Positions 1 through 13,166 of a stretch of DNA of 64,000 nt are shown here, piece by piece. This DNA is from Numida meleagris (taxonomy: Eukaryota > Chordata > Aves > Galliformes > Numididae): positions 7,400,365 through 7,464,364 of the forward strand of contig NC_034421.1 in the NCBI RefSeq assembly GCF_002078875.1, written 5' to 3'. Under the pieces are notes generated by a model that saw only the letters and a list, made by a program, of their open reading frames with translations, did no database searches and was not told the DNA's origin. Every line of letters begins with the position of its first letter. Position 1 is the first letter of the stretch. The position numbers and the translations under genes are program-made.

Positions 1-2375
1 CCACCAACCCCACGGCCCCGCGCCCCACTGCTGCATGGCTTCCCCAGGGCCTCTGCTGCAGGGAGCGCTGCGATGCTGCATTCAGCATGTTCAATTACTG
101 TCAGTTAATGATGATTAATTTGCAATTAAGGGTCTCCAAAGGGTAGTGTGTGTGTTAAATAAATATTGATCTTTCATTTGTGGCCACAGATGTATTACCC
201 CAGGTACAGGAAATGCAGCGGTGGCGGCAACGCGGCTCGCAGCCCCGCTGAGCGAGGTGCCCGAGAGCAGCCCCGAGCTCACTGCCATTGCCAGAAGTTC
301 TGGGCCTGCGTGGTGTGTGCAGGGAGCCGTCCCTGGGACAGACACACCACCAGCTGCCGTGCAGGGAACCCCAGAGGGGTCTGGCCTGAGCTGGGACTCT
401 GCTGGGTGAAGCTGTAGCAGGGCTGCGCACGGCACGGCTGCTTGGTGCGGCACCCAGAGGCCTTGTTACCGGCAGCATCCCGCTGCCCGCGGTTGTTAGG
501 AAAAGATCAATTACTCGCTGACTTGTTTTCCCAGAACAGGAGCAAAGAATTCAGCCTGTCTTTAAAGAGCCCCAAAACATCATTAAATAACCCAGAGAGC
601 AGACTGCGGACCCCCAGGCCGCACATCTGACGTGTCCTCACAAGAAATAACCGGGTTGAGGATATTTTCCCAGCCGAAAGGCAGTGCCTGGCTGAGCCGT
701 GTCCTCCTTAGCCTCTGCTCTGTGCAGGCTGCTCCGGATGCAGCTCAGAGCGTCTCAGGTCAGACACTCGCATTTCCCTCAGTATGCAATGTGTTTTTCA
801 ACATGGTTTTGGCTTTTGGTCGGCACTGCAGCTGGCTGAGCTGCTGCCACCAGTCCAGAGCGCTGTCATCTCCTCATCCTGTCAGACATGTCTGTGAAGC
901 TTTCTTTATGCCAGTTTTCTGACATCTTTCTGACTTTCCTGTCTGTAATGAGCACATTCTCCAAGACGTATTTTTCTAAAAATCTTTTATCAGTGAGTTG
1001 TTAGCTACACCGCTCTCCACATTTTCCAATTCCATCCTTATTTTTACCTTGTGCCTTTGAAGCATTTGTGACTGCTTTGTTGGTCTAGCAACGCATATCA
1101 GTGTGCTATCAATATTCCCATCAAAATCTGCCCATGCTTCTCAAGAGCCCTTCCTGCAGCATGTCACAAGCCCTCCTCGGCCAGCACTGGTCAGAGCACG
1201 GTGGGACACGGCCGCAGCATGGCAGAGTCCTGCCCAGAGCCACTGCAGCAGGGAGGGCTGAGCAGCACTGTGCGGTGCTACACAGGGACCGGCACAGCAA
1301 CAGCAGCAGCGGAGGGAGGTATTAAAGACCGAGTACAGCAATGACTGGAAACATTGGCAAGAAATAGGGTCATCTCTTTTGTATTATTTTCCTCTGGAGA
1401 CACAGAGTTTTTTTTGCTGTTGCTGCATCCCTTACAATAGCTGCATGGATACAGCCTCCCATGCGGATGTCTTTGCAGCCATGCGCATCCGTGGGGAAGC
1501 ACACACCAGAGGCTCTGTGCACCCTCTCACGCACCAAGGAGTGATGCCCACAGTGACAACATGTTTTTTTCCCTTTAAGTTCCCTCTGAATTCTCAACAA
1601 GCGATCCTCAGGAGTCTGTACAAACACCCAAACACGGTGCAATCTGTCCAAAATAACCACAGCCCATTTCAACGTGCACCGCACCCAGCAAGTTCCGAGC
1701 GCTGGAGCCCAGTGGGATTTCCCATCTTTCCCATCCCTGGTGCTTTTCCTCACGTGCATGGTGCAGGAGGAGGGACTGTGACCCCACTCCGCTCCAGCCG
1801 TGGCCCAGGCAGCCCCGCAGCCAGCTCTGCACTTCTCCCAGTACATTCCCCACTGCCACCCCCTTGCCAGGAGCTGGGCTCCCTTCTCAGCAGTGCGTTT
1901 CTTGGAAGCAGGCTCGCGAGGAGAACGTTGTCCCTGGCTTTCTCTTTTATTTGAGGCATGTATTTAAAACGATGCTTTTGTTCCAAATGAATGAGTTGAT
2001 TCATTCAGAAGTGCAGTTTCTGTTTTTGAATCAGCAGAGCTGTTTATGCTCACAGTGTCCATAAAACTGTTATTTTCATCCTGACACTGATGCTTATGAA
2101 TAAAATTTAGATCTCATTCAGAAGTACATTAGCTGTAGCTATTTGGCTTCTTGTTAAAGCATTAATTTTTATTGAGAAGACTACATAGCCAAGCAGTTCC
2201 TTCTCCATCTTACAGCAAACTAAGCACCTCAAAGTACAAAGTGCAACAAGACAAAAATTGCAGCACGTGCCTCCCTCACTGCCAGCGCTGCTCTAAGGCT
2301 TCAATGCTTGTTTCTGCTCCGGGAACTTCCCGGCTGCGCTGTGCTAACGGGAGGGGCTGGAGCAGCCACGTGGGG

Positions 2376-2392
2376 GTCAGCAGGGGGCTCTC
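2376..2392 (+). promoter_or_regulatory. CTCF-like motif
   Basis: The string tcagcagggggctct matches the commonly used CTCF core consensus (CCASYAGRKGGCRSY) at 13 of 15 positions by eye. The mismatches are the first C and the R after GGC. It is in plus orientation. Single motif matches are frequent in a genome, so occupancy is unknown. Confidence 0.3.
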
Positions 2393-5300
2393 AAGGCCGG
2401 CGCTGTGTTCCCGTGCCAGGTGCTGGGTGTGCCGGAGCCAATTAGCCATCCCGTGTATTTATTGCACTCATTTTGCTTGAAGCAAGCTGTTAAATGTCAA
2501 AAATAGTTTATCATTTTAGCAGAAGGATAATTTTTAATAGATTCCACCTACAAAAAGGAGCTGACTGGCAGAATATTAAACTCGGGGAGATTTATTTTTA
2601 ATCCGTGTCTCCAAACAGCTTGAGATAACCATTTGTTGCGTTGCTCCCGGCTGATTAATGCTGCTGTCCCTCACCTGTCCTCCTCACTCGGTTCTGTGGC
2701 AGCTGTAGCCTCTCACATCCTATTAACCTTGTCTGCAGAGGGACACCCGGCCAAACCCGAGGGGTCACCAGCAGTTAGTGCCATTTGCTGGGGCCCCGTG
2801 GTATGTCCTGTACTCCTTCTTAGAGGAGCTGATGAACGTGCGTGGCTCGTGTCTGACACCCGAGCAGCAATGTTATTCCCCATCATGGCAGCGTGTGCCT
2901 CCTGGACCTGCAGCCTGCCAGCATAGCACCAGGCTGCTGTGCCAAGTGCTTCCGCAGCAAAGTCAGCACTGAGATGTGCTCTTGGCACCTCTGCCTCTGG
3001 TTGCCCTAGGTTCGTTCTGTGGTAGTGTCAGCTGTAACTTCCTGGTGCTGGGTGGAGCAATTAAGTCGCTGGTCGTAATACAGCAGCTTCTGAAAATTAA
3101 GGTGACTTCCTTTTTTTCCCCTCAATAATTTGATGAGTAATTTTGAGTGATGCTAGATTTAATGGCTAAATCAATATGTGTATTTAGTGTTGGGCTTTAT
3201 TTTACTACTAAGTGACACGAGATAAGCAGACTTAGTGTTAATTGGTTTGTGTTTAGCATTTATACTAATCAGAGTATGCAGTGCTGCCCAGGGCTCTTCA
3301 GCACTGGTAATTCTGTTTATCCAAACCAGGCGTTGTTTACTCTATTGACTGGAGTGGAATCAGTCTGCTTTTCCACCTACTTGAATGTTATACTGCATGT
3401 GTGAACTCAAGACAGAACCCTGGCTAAGCCTGAGCTGTGCCGCACGCGGTGTGTATGGGAAGAAATGGCTGAGCAAACCCTGAAGAAACCAAAACGTTTA
3501 TGTGCACCGGCACTGACAAAGTCACTACATGGAGACTTCAGTGTTGCAAGTAAACAGCATTTATTTTCCCTTCCAGCCTGGCATATTTCCCTGCCTCCCT
3601 CCCGGAGCCCGCAGGAGGTGAGATGAGCCGTGCTCCCCTTCCGAACTCGCTGCCTGCCACAATTAAGACAGAGCTGCTGTCACCCCGTGCACTGGGTGAA
3701 TCCACGGCCGCAGCCAAGCTCTGCTTGCTGGGGTTACAGCGCTCTGTTTTCATGAACCAGCAACAGGAGCTGGCCTTTATCTGTAAGGCTCAGGAGCCCG
3801 GCTCATTGGTGCTGCCCAAACTCCGGCTTCCTGGGGCAGTGCTAAGCCCCTGGAGATGGGGCCAGTGCTGGCAGCCCCGGCAGCTGCATCCTGAGCCCTT
3901 CCCAGGGCCTGTCCGTGCTGCAGACCCCACGCACCTTGCAGCAGGACAGGCAGATCTATGGGCAGTGACGGTGCGAGCAGAGCCCGCAGCGCTGCTCCCC
4001 AGCAGAGCTGGTTTTTGGGAGGGAGGTCAGGTGCACCACAGACAATTCAATCTGCTCGCTGCTCGAAGCTGTGCTGAGAGGCAGAACAAGATGAAACCGC
4101 TTTTATTTTGCAAAGTGCGATTTTATTGATTTCAGCCAAACAAGCCCTAACCTGGCGGCCGTGCCCCTCCGGCACCCTTCGCTCGGAAGGGTCCGTGCAC
4201 ATCTGCAGAGGAGGGAAACCCAGAGCAGCCAGTGTCAGAGCTGCAGCAGCATTCTGGCAGGTCCCGAGATGGACGTTACATCGCTCGTGTGAGGACAGCG
4301 TGGGGACGTTGCTCAGTGAGGGGAGGAAGCTCTGCTGCACCATTCGCACTGACTGTGTGATCCGAGTCAGAATGAGAATCATAAATCTTGATTATTCTCT
4401 GTCTCAGCTGATTTGAACCAAATGCCTTGGACAGGGATATAGTTCACATCTCGCTGAAAACTGCAAAAAAACTGATTAAATGTACAAACTGATATAAATA
4501 GCACTCTATCTGCGTTAATGCCCAAACTGTCACTGCTTGGGGAGAGGATACTGCGTGGACGGGGCTTTCTGTCCTGGCCAAGAATGGCTCCACGGGTATT
4601 TTTGGAAGCGGCTTTCTCCCTGCTTCCATTTATTTTGGTACTTTGTTCCTGTGATGCTGGCTGTTATTATGGTGCTGTCAATTACAGATGGCATCTCTGA
4701 TTCTGATTGCACTTTGCTTACAATTAAGCATCCTATAGAAAAATGGAAATGCCGGGTCATTAACATAAAGTAATAATAAGGTAAACCATTCAATTATGGA
4801 GGGAAAAACATTTTGAATAATAAGGATATTGTATGCCTAAAAGACATTCAGATGCCAGTGCATTATCATTTTTGCATACACAATAAATGAACTTAAACCC
4901 CAAAATAATCGACCCGAGCACATCAATGGCTGTGCACTCGGCAGCAGCCCAGCTGACATCGCTCTCTCGTGGGTCAGAAGAGCAGTGCTCGGGTGGGAGC
5001 AGTGCATCCCCAGATCTGTGTGATCCTTGGCAGCTCTGCGGGAGGACTCGGTCACCGAGGGGCTCACCTGTCTCCTGACCAGCACAGGGTGTGCTGGCTG
5101 AGGAAGCTGGATGCGTTGTGCCTGCATGCGCATCGCTGTGCACTTTAACATGTGGAAAGTTGTTCGTTTTGGAACAAGTGAGAGCTTAATGCAAGAGGGG
5201 AGGTTTAGCTACCCAGTGTTTAAATGGAAGGGTTTGGGACTTGCTCTGCCTCCTCCACATCTGCTGTTACCCTGGTCACTGTAATGCAGGAGCCTGTCCT

Positions 5301-8076
5301 GCCATCCACATGGCCAGGGCATCCGGCACCGCTGGGACTGCACCAATCCGTGTCGCCTAAACTAGAAATCAAACCCGTAATTGCACAGAGCTAGATGCTC
5401 CTGCCCTGCCTCTGAACAGCCCGGTGCTCCTGTGACTGCATTTGGCAGCTGTTTTGTGTCAAACCTTTCTGTGTCAGTGGAGTGGGAGCCCTTCTTTCCA
5501 CGTGGCTCATCAGCGTGCAGAGCTTGGCACAGGGTGTGTACAGTCACTTCTATTATTCAGCCTCTTCTGCGGATATTGCTGCTCTTGTTGTCCTTCCATA
5601 ACAATTCCATCCTTTTAGTTGTTGATGGCTCTCCTATTACTCTGGCACTGTGTTAGGATAACATCCAGATACATCTGAAAAGTGGAATTTATTTACTGGG
5701 TTTTTTTTTCTGCAAAGCTTTTAGCATGATATAGCAGCAGTGCTTGCACTTAAGCAGCCATTATTTTCAGGATCTTTTTTTTCCTGGTAGAAGTAAATTT
5801 TCCAGAAGATGAAATTCCTCGTGGTGTATAGATCTATATTAATACATCTTAATGTTCTACTTCATGATCTTCCTTCTCAGGAAAGGCCCATCTCTGGTAA
5901 ACAGGAATGATCTCAATTACCCAGTTTTGTCGCATCAGTATTCAGAGCAGCTTGGACATGTGTCTTCTGAGCAGATGGGGGAGCAGGAGTGAGGAGGAGC
6001 AGCAGCACCCCGGTCCCCAGAGGACTCCCATGCTGGAGAGTGACAAAGCCAGGGGTGCTGGGAGCCCAAAGCTGCTTTCTATCACTTTGCTCATTCCGTA
6101 CCTATTGTTTTCCCATGGGGTTTGCCCCACAAAGGGCTGATTCTTTTCTGTCAGCCTCGTTGTGGAGCGCTGTTGTTGCACACCGGTGCTGGTGACACTG
6201 CTGTGTGCCACTGCCCTGCTGTGCTGCTTTCCTTCTCCACCGTGGGGAGAACATCATCAACATCCAGGTCTTCTCTCTTCCTCATGTCACAGTGTAAAAC
6301 AGATGAGGTAGCATGGAAGGGACTTGCACTGAAGAGAGGCCTGTATCTAACAGGGAGAGCACAGAGCCAGACTCGGCGCAGCAGATAACTTTGACTTGCA
6401 AATCCACCGCCAGCAGAGGCAGCACTTCCACTCCTTGTGGAACGTGCAAGAGGGGGCATTCATGCTGGTGCTTCTTTGCTATGGCTGAGATTAATACAGT
6501 CATTAAATCTGATAGACAGTGCTGACATATTCCCCATGAATCACATTGCTACACTTCTGTAGGGAACAGCAGTGAGAGTTAAAACAGTTATGATCGCAGT
6601 GGGGTTTGCAATATGTGTTTCCAGGCTTCTTCACTGCCTGCTTCATGACTGAGCAATGACCAACAGTAAGTCAGACATGAAAATTGGAGAGATCAGGTCG
6701 AATTCATCCTTGGTAAAACAATGTCATGCTAAACGTGCGTCTTCATCTGCAGAACTGAGATTGCTTTGCACAGCCGAAGCTGAGTGATGCTGGGGGCCAT
6801 GGTTCTGCAAGGCATCTGCCAGCAGCTTGCAGAGTGTTGACAAGTGTTTATAAGCCAGGCAGCTCACGGAGATAGCAGACCCCCAGGCATTCACCATGGC
6901 TTCTGGTGAGGAGGCTGGCAGCTCGGGGCACTCTCCATTAGGAAGGCAATGAAATCGTGGCAAAGCCAATCTGAAACTCTGTGATTTCCGTGTGAGCTGT
7001 GCTGTCAGATGGGCGAGGGATTTCAGAACAAGGCAACAGCCATGTCCCCAGGGAGATCCACTTGAGGAAAGAACAGAAGAAAGCAAGATTTAGCATTAAG
7101 ATCATAATTTCAGATTACATTGTGCTCACATCAACGATCTATATACATAAGAGTCTTTGAGGAACACAAGGCAGTAATAGCTATCCAAGCCAGCCTGAAC
7201 AGTGAGGGTTATTTTTAATTGCAACTGAATGGATCTAACCTTGTGATGTCTGCTCATAAAGCATCTCTGGATTAATATGGGTTCCATAGTCGCTTCTGCT
7301 TAAAAGACTTTAATGGATCAGCTTAGTTCTCTGCTCCATGATTATAGCGTCCTTACCCGCCTATCATGCATGAGCCAGATGGTCCTGGTGAAATCAGAGT
7401 GTATTTATATTTTTGTCTGCTCTCAGCCAGCTGCCCACTGATTTTGGTGCTCAGTGGTAGGAGGAGAGGAGCGTCCCTGGGTGAGGTTCTCACCCCTTCC
7501 CCACAGCCCCAGCATCTCCTCCCCAGGAGGAGCCAGGCACCGTCTGTCTCCTGGAGTGGGTTCAGCAGCTTCCCAGGTTGCGGGCGGATGCTTTCAGTTC
7601 TGCTGGTGAGAGCCATTAAGATGGTACAAGCACTGTGGAGATCCCGAGCGATGCCTATAAACCTCTGAATCCCTGACAGAATCAATAGTGGGCTCTCAGG
7701 AGTCACTCCTTATCCAGGCCAACACCAGCACATGCCAATGAGCCGTTAAAGATTTTGCGTGTTGTGGAGACACAAAATTCGCTTCCTTACATCTGCTGGG
7801 CTTTGGACTATGCTGGCCAATGAACCGTGGCACTGGAAATAGGCTGTGCTCCGATGTCATTGCCCTCTGCCATCGTGGGACACAGGGATAGGCTGGCAGC
7901 GCTCTGCCAGTGTGGGCATGGCCCCGAGGGCAGCTCCCGCAGCCCGGCAGCAGCACGCAGTGCCCACTGGCTCTGTGCAGTGCTCTGGGGCCAGGCTCAG
8001 GCCCTGACCCCGCTGTTTACGTTTGGTTCCTCTTTGATAACTTTGCTATTGACACAATTTCAAATTTGGCATTTCG

Positions 8077-8090
8077 GTTACCATAGCAAC
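8077..8090 (+). promoter_or_regulatory. RFX X-box palindrome
   Basis: gttaccatagcaac is a near-perfect match to the palindromic X-box (GTTNCCATGGNAAC-type) bound by RFX-family factors. The sole departure from the symmetric core is A for G in the centre. It lies in intron 1 about 5 kb before the last exon, and a second copy is 76 bp further on. Confidence 0.55.
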
Positions 8091-8152
8091 TCGATACTTC
8101 CATTCTCTGATCAGATCGGCTTGCAGTTAGTCAACACGATGTTAGCACCTCC

Positions 8153-8166
8153 GTTGTTATGGCAAC
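8153..8166 (+). promoter_or_regulatory. Second RFX X-box palindrome
   Basis: gttgttatggcaac has a perfect right half-site (ATGGCAAC) and a left half with T for C at two positions. A further lone half-site, gttgccatg, is at 8253-8261. Three RFX-like elements inside 185 bp make this a better enhancer candidate than an isolated match would be. Confidence 0.5.
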
Positions 8167-11100
8167 GGGAGACCGTGCTCCATCGCTCCGCTGCCGTCGT
8201 GCAGGAGGGGGCTCGGGGGGTGCACGCGGGTCGTGGGAGCGGTGCTGGGGGTGTTGCCATGCCCTGGGTGCCTCAAACACACACAGCCCAGGAGGTGCTG
8301 AGGGGAGGTTCAGCGGGGAAGGGATTGGCACGAAGAGAGCGTCCTCAGGCTTGGGAGCACAGGGACACGTCCTTGCACACACTCAAACTGCCCCTGATGA
8401 GAACACTTTGCATGGGCACCAAATGGCTTGATGAACTCTGGGACAAAGGAAAGCTGCTCATCTTCTGCAAAAAGCACAGTCCCAGACAGCTCTTATTTAT
8501 GGGCGTTGCATCTGCAGGAGCAGCACTGCCGGTGCGGGGCTGGGGTCTCCCCCTTCTCCCACACTGGGCTTGCACCAGCTCCCAGGCCAAGCAGCCACCA
8601 CAGAGCATCTCCCAGGGATGTTTTCTTTCCCTCTGAGCTGGCACCCGCTTTTCTGAAAGCGCCTCACAATTCGATGGATGTTTTTTATTAAAACACATGT
8701 GCAAGCCATTTGAATTAGAGCAGCATGAATCTATTAGGCAGCGACAGATGCAAGTTTTGTGTCTCTTATTAGAAGGGATTGGATTCTGAGGTTTAGTGAT
8801 GTGGAGAGGATTGGACTTTGGAGAGATTAAAATTATTTTCAGTGTTAAGCACAATATTTCTAAGCTAATGCACTCAGTCTTGAATATAGATTCACAGACC
8901 AAAAAGATTATAAAACATTAAACCTATGTAAATTCAGCTGTAAATTTATGTTTGAACGAATTCAACAAGAGATTTGACTTGGGGGCTTACAGCAAATAGG
9001 TTCTGCTTTTAATGCGCACCGCAGCCCTCGGTTGCAATGCCGTTCTCCCCTTGAAAGTCCCACGCCTGCTGAATTACTGGCAGGTCACAGTTGACAGCTC
9101 AAGCAATTATACCAGAATGTGTTAATAATAAAATGGAAAATGACTTCGTGTTTGTCTTTTGGAAGACAAAAGCAGATGTTTGCTCCGCGCAGAGGAGCTG
9201 CGGAGATGAGCTCCATGCGCAGGTGTCCCCATGGCAGCCCCTGGCCATTGCCTGCTTCAGACAGCCTCGTGCAGGTCCGTGTCCTTCTCTGTGGTCCTCT
9301 GAGCCCTGGGAGCTGCCGTGAGCTTTTTTCCTCTTGTTGGGAATGTGAAAATGCTGTTAACAAAGCCTCCTTTTGAGTGGGATTGCAGGAAACCTGCAAC
9401 ATCGTGCACAAGCTGCCTACACAGAGATAAATGACAGCTGTGACTGAAGGAATAAACAAGATAATCTGGATTTAAATAAACCACAAGGGGATTTTGGCAA
9501 CATGCAAATTCACAAATTTATAAAATGTATCCTTTGAAAATAAAGAGCTTTCTGAAGCCAGCAGTTAAGAGCAATTACTGCAGTAGGCTTTTCCGAGGAG
9601 GGCTTACAGTTGCCCTTTGCCACCAACCACCAGGGACAGGGGAGCAGATGTACGCTGTGCCCCTCGCCATGCAGCAGCCAGAGGGTCTCTGGGAGGGCTG
9701 GGGGCAGTGGGTCCCTCGCAGGGCTGTGGGGTGCTTGCCCTGTCACTTGCTGCCAGTGTGTTGTCTGGAGCATCCTCGCTGCGGAGAGAAAGCTTAGAGG
9801 CTTCTCTTATTTATTTATATATATATATTTTGTTGCAACAGTTTATTGAAACCGTAATTTAAAGTAAGAGCAAAGTAAGCATATTATTAAGGCTCCCTCC
9901 TGGCTCCAGAGCAGAGGGGAGCAAAATCCTTATTTACAAAACTGCCCACGAAGGGGCTTTGCCACTGCCTCGCAGTGCCTGGGGGGTGGGAGCTCCGCTG
10001 CTGGCTGGCACCCAGCGCCACAGGCAGCGGATGCTCCGGAATGATGGTGTGGGTGCAGGAGAGCAGCAGCACTTCCTCTGAATTCAGATGAATTTTCGTC
10101 TGTTTTAAAGCACTGTCGTCTAAGAACCCACAAATAAGGGTCACAATCCATAATACAAAGCAAACCAATCTTGTGCGAGCAGCAGTCCCGAATGCCGTAC
10201 CCCACAGCCTGGGCAAATGCGCCAGCAGCTGCAGAATGCTCGTGGTGTTGGAGCACATGCAATGCAGCTGCTGTCAGCAGCCCCCTGCTGTCCGGCTGCA
10301 CAGCATCAGCACAGGGTGCGGGGCCCAGCCAGCCCTCGCTTCTCGGAGCTTTCAGTTTCAGCATCCGCAGACATTTGCAGAACAGCATCTTGTCAGATAG
10401 GAGCCCAGATACAAAGATGTATTACTCTAAAACAATAATTGAGTGGTTGTGGCCAGACTGGTTCACGTTGCAGCGGAGATGCCAAGCGGCCGTGAGCGAT
10501 GTGAAGCAGCGCCGGGAGCTCCCCAGGGCCCTGCAGCTCCGTGCTGCACAGCAGAGCCGGGCGGGCAGGGAGGGCTGTGCCCGAGCCACGCCAGGGTCAC
10601 ACCAGGCAGTGGCAATGGGCCCCTCGAGCACTATTGTCTGAGCGTCCATCGCTTACAGGCCAGCAGGGCTTTTAACATCTCATAATCGCCACATTTTGAC
10701 ATTTGACAGCCTGCTGCTTGCTGCCAGCGTGTCTGACTCAGAGGAGCCTACAGCAGCCAAGTCTGTCTGTGCAGGCCCCTCCGTATGCTCAGACAATTGC
10801 ATAGGAAAACAGCTTATCCTGTCTGAGAAAGCATAAACAAGTGTGCAGTGCTGCTGCACGGGTCTTGAGGTAATGGAATGCCATGGGGTAATGGTGTTCT
10901 CTACTCGTCTGGCAGTCCGTTTGCACCATAAAAGGACTTCTGCACACTGCTACTTCTGTTATGTTTCTGAGCAATGCCAAAGCCAGGGGACCTGGGCAGG
11001 ACACCTCCCAGCCACTGCCCAGCCCCAGTCCCCCAGTTGCCCCCAGATCAGCTGTAGTTAATTTGCGCTGTACGTAGAGCAGCCAGCAGCATTGGGCTGT

Positions 11101-12479
11101 GGTTCACTTGTGATAGAATCAGTTAAAAAGGAAATGCAGAGAGATTGCTAGCTGTACATGATAATAAAATAACTATTTTGTTGAGGAAGGAACAGAAGAG
11201 TAACACATCAATTTTGGTAATTAATGGTTCAATAGAAATCTGTTGTTGGAACGCCCCGGGCAAAGTCACAAGGTTGGAAGAGTCTTTCTTCCCTTGTTCC
11301 AGTTCTTCCCCTTGCTTCCCTCCCTGTTCCTGAGGCTGCTCCCAGCTCCCAGCTCAGCCCCAGCCACGTGTTCCTGCACCGTTTGGCTGCTGCCTCTCCT
11401 GCAGGTGTGGGCTCTTCTGGAAGCGTGTTGGTTTGTTTGAGCAGTGTTATCTCCCTGAGCTGCAAACCGCTGCCAGGCACCGCTGACGTGGCTGTCAGTG
11501 GCAGGTGCTGTCCTGAGGGCTGCAGCCTGGAAATAGAGTCACACAGGAGCCATGCTCCTTTCCTGCAGGGACATTAGGTCCGGGTGCTGGATCTCCCCAG
11601 GAATGCCACCCTGTGGTTCTGCAGCATCCCCAGTCTCCTGCTGCTGGCTTCCTCTTAATCCTTTCTGGCTTATCTTAAAGGAAAACACCTTGAGGTGCAT
11701 CGCCGCGCTGCTGCGGTCACTGCCACTCAGGGGCTGCTGCAGGGACAGGGTGGGATGGGATGAGGCACAGGGCAGCTGCTGGCATTCAGCAGGCACAATC
11801 ATGAGGCACAGTGACAGACAAATGTGGCTGGGCCTCGTCTGGCAGAAAGCTCTGCTTGCAGCCCTCAGCTGTGTAATTCCATGAACTGACTGCTTCCGAG
11901 TGCTCTGCTGCTTGACGTCAGCATCGCTGTGGTCGCCGGTGTCCAAGGTGCTCTCACAAAACCAGTCCCAGCCATTCACATTGTTTCCTCAGCATATGTT
12001 CGAACTAAAAATAGTGAGAATACGAAGGGATAATCCTGCAAGACCCCGAGCACCTCCCTCCGTGCTGCTGCCTCATACCGGCTCAGTGCTGCAGGATCCG
12101 GTGGGTCACGCAGCCAGGCTGCATCCCCCCAACCCTGCTGCATCCCCCCGCCCCCTGCATCCCATGCCCAGCATCCCCACAAGGCAGCGGATGCTCGGGA
12201 CAGATTAGCAAGCAACATGCTAAACTAACTGCAATTCGTGTGGGTGTGGATACACACAAGTATTCAAAAAGCCTAAGATAAAAATATTGTTGGAACACAC
12301 TTAAGAAGCAGTCAATACTCGTGCCTGTAAAACCTTTAAGCATACACGCTGTGGCATTGAATGCTCGCACAGTGAGACTGCGACAGCTGTCGGGGCTGGG
12401 AAGGGGCTGCAGCACGCTGCAGGGACATCGCGTCGCTTCTTCCACCTTGCTACGGGGGCAGCTGGGACAAGCATTTGCC

Positions 12480-12990
12480 TCTTTGTTTTCTTAGATATAA
12501 CTGCTATCTTGCTGCAGTTTCATTTTACAGTACGGTAATATGCTATCCAGGAAAGTCTTGCTACATGCTAATTTATCCGGTAGGCAAATTCCTTTTGGCT
12601 AATAAAAGTGCTTGCACAGGAAGCTCAAAACCCAGCAGCAATTAATTATTGACAGAGCATGTGAATTAGAGATAAAAGAAAAGTCATTCTTTCTCACACA
12701 CAAGATAGTAAATAAATTTAATTATTGTACTAGAAGCAGGGGATCTTATTCTGTATTAAGTTTTATTAGCTGAGACATTTAAAAGCATGTCATCATAACA
12801 AAAAGGTCTTGTGTAATCCTAACTGCACCACTCTGGTACAAGGCTCTGAAGTGAATAGACTTAATTGAGCAAATGGAAGCAGATGGCTTGCTGAACAGAC
12901 AGGTATTGTACAGGTTTATTGTCAATTAACTTTTGTCTACATATGCCTATGGCGAATTGACTGTATAATGTGTTACCGAGGCTAATTTAA
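12480..12990. other. AT-rich block before the last exon, conserved-element-like
   Basis: This stretch is AT-rich and nearly free of CpG. It carries many TAATTA/ATTAAT-type cores and no open frame of note. It contrasts with the GC-rich DNA on both sides. The texture is that of conserved non-coding DNA, but conservation cannot be judged from one sequence. Confidence 0.35.
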
Positions 12991-13126
12991 CACTTCGGGT
13001 GCCCACCATATCTGGGGTCCAAGGGGAAACAAATCCAGAAGCGCTTTGGTCCCCAGGCTCATGGGTTGGGGATCACGATGGCCCATCACGAGTGTCTGCA
13101 CGGGGCAGGAGGGGCCGCCGGTGTCT

Positions 13127-13166
13127 GCTCTCTGTTGCTAACCCTCTCCCTCTGCTTCTGCTCAGG
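13127..13166 (+). promoter_or_regulatory. HS3ST4: Splice acceptor region of the HS3ST4 last exon
   Basis: A pyrimidine-rich stretch ends in ctgctcag at 13165. A branch-point match, tgctaac at 13136-13142, places the branch A at 13141, 25 nt before the exon. The frame of the exon happens to stay open upstream of the acceptor to about 12999, but it has no ATG there and the upstream residues do not resemble the family. The exon start is therefore set by the acceptor and by the point where family similarity begins. Confidence 0.85.

Larger units (their letters stand above)
1..13165 (+). other. HS3ST4: 3' part of HS3ST4 intron 1, no exon seen
   Basis: HS3ST genes of this subgroup have two coding exons, so all sequence before the acceptor is read as intron. 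I see no credible exon in it. Open frames are confined to GC-rich filler and resemble no known family. AT-rich, CpG-poor blocks that look like non-coding regulatory DNA lie at about 2460-2600, 3070-3290, 4630-4920, 7080-7350, 8690-8980 and 12480-12990. Two RFX-type palindromes are at 8077 and 8153, and a CTCF-like match is at 2376. A short TA run is at 9808-9831. No CR1 copy was recognised here. Confidence 0.75.

Noticed and set aside
1379..1954. 191-codon plus frame in intron 1
   Set aside because: It overlaps other long frames on both strands, has low-information Ser/Pro/His-rich content and shows no domain signature.
12999..13165. Upstream extension of the HS3ST4 exon frame
   Set aside because: The frame is open but has no ATG, its residues do not resemble the family, and a branch point and acceptor mark the true exon start at 13166.
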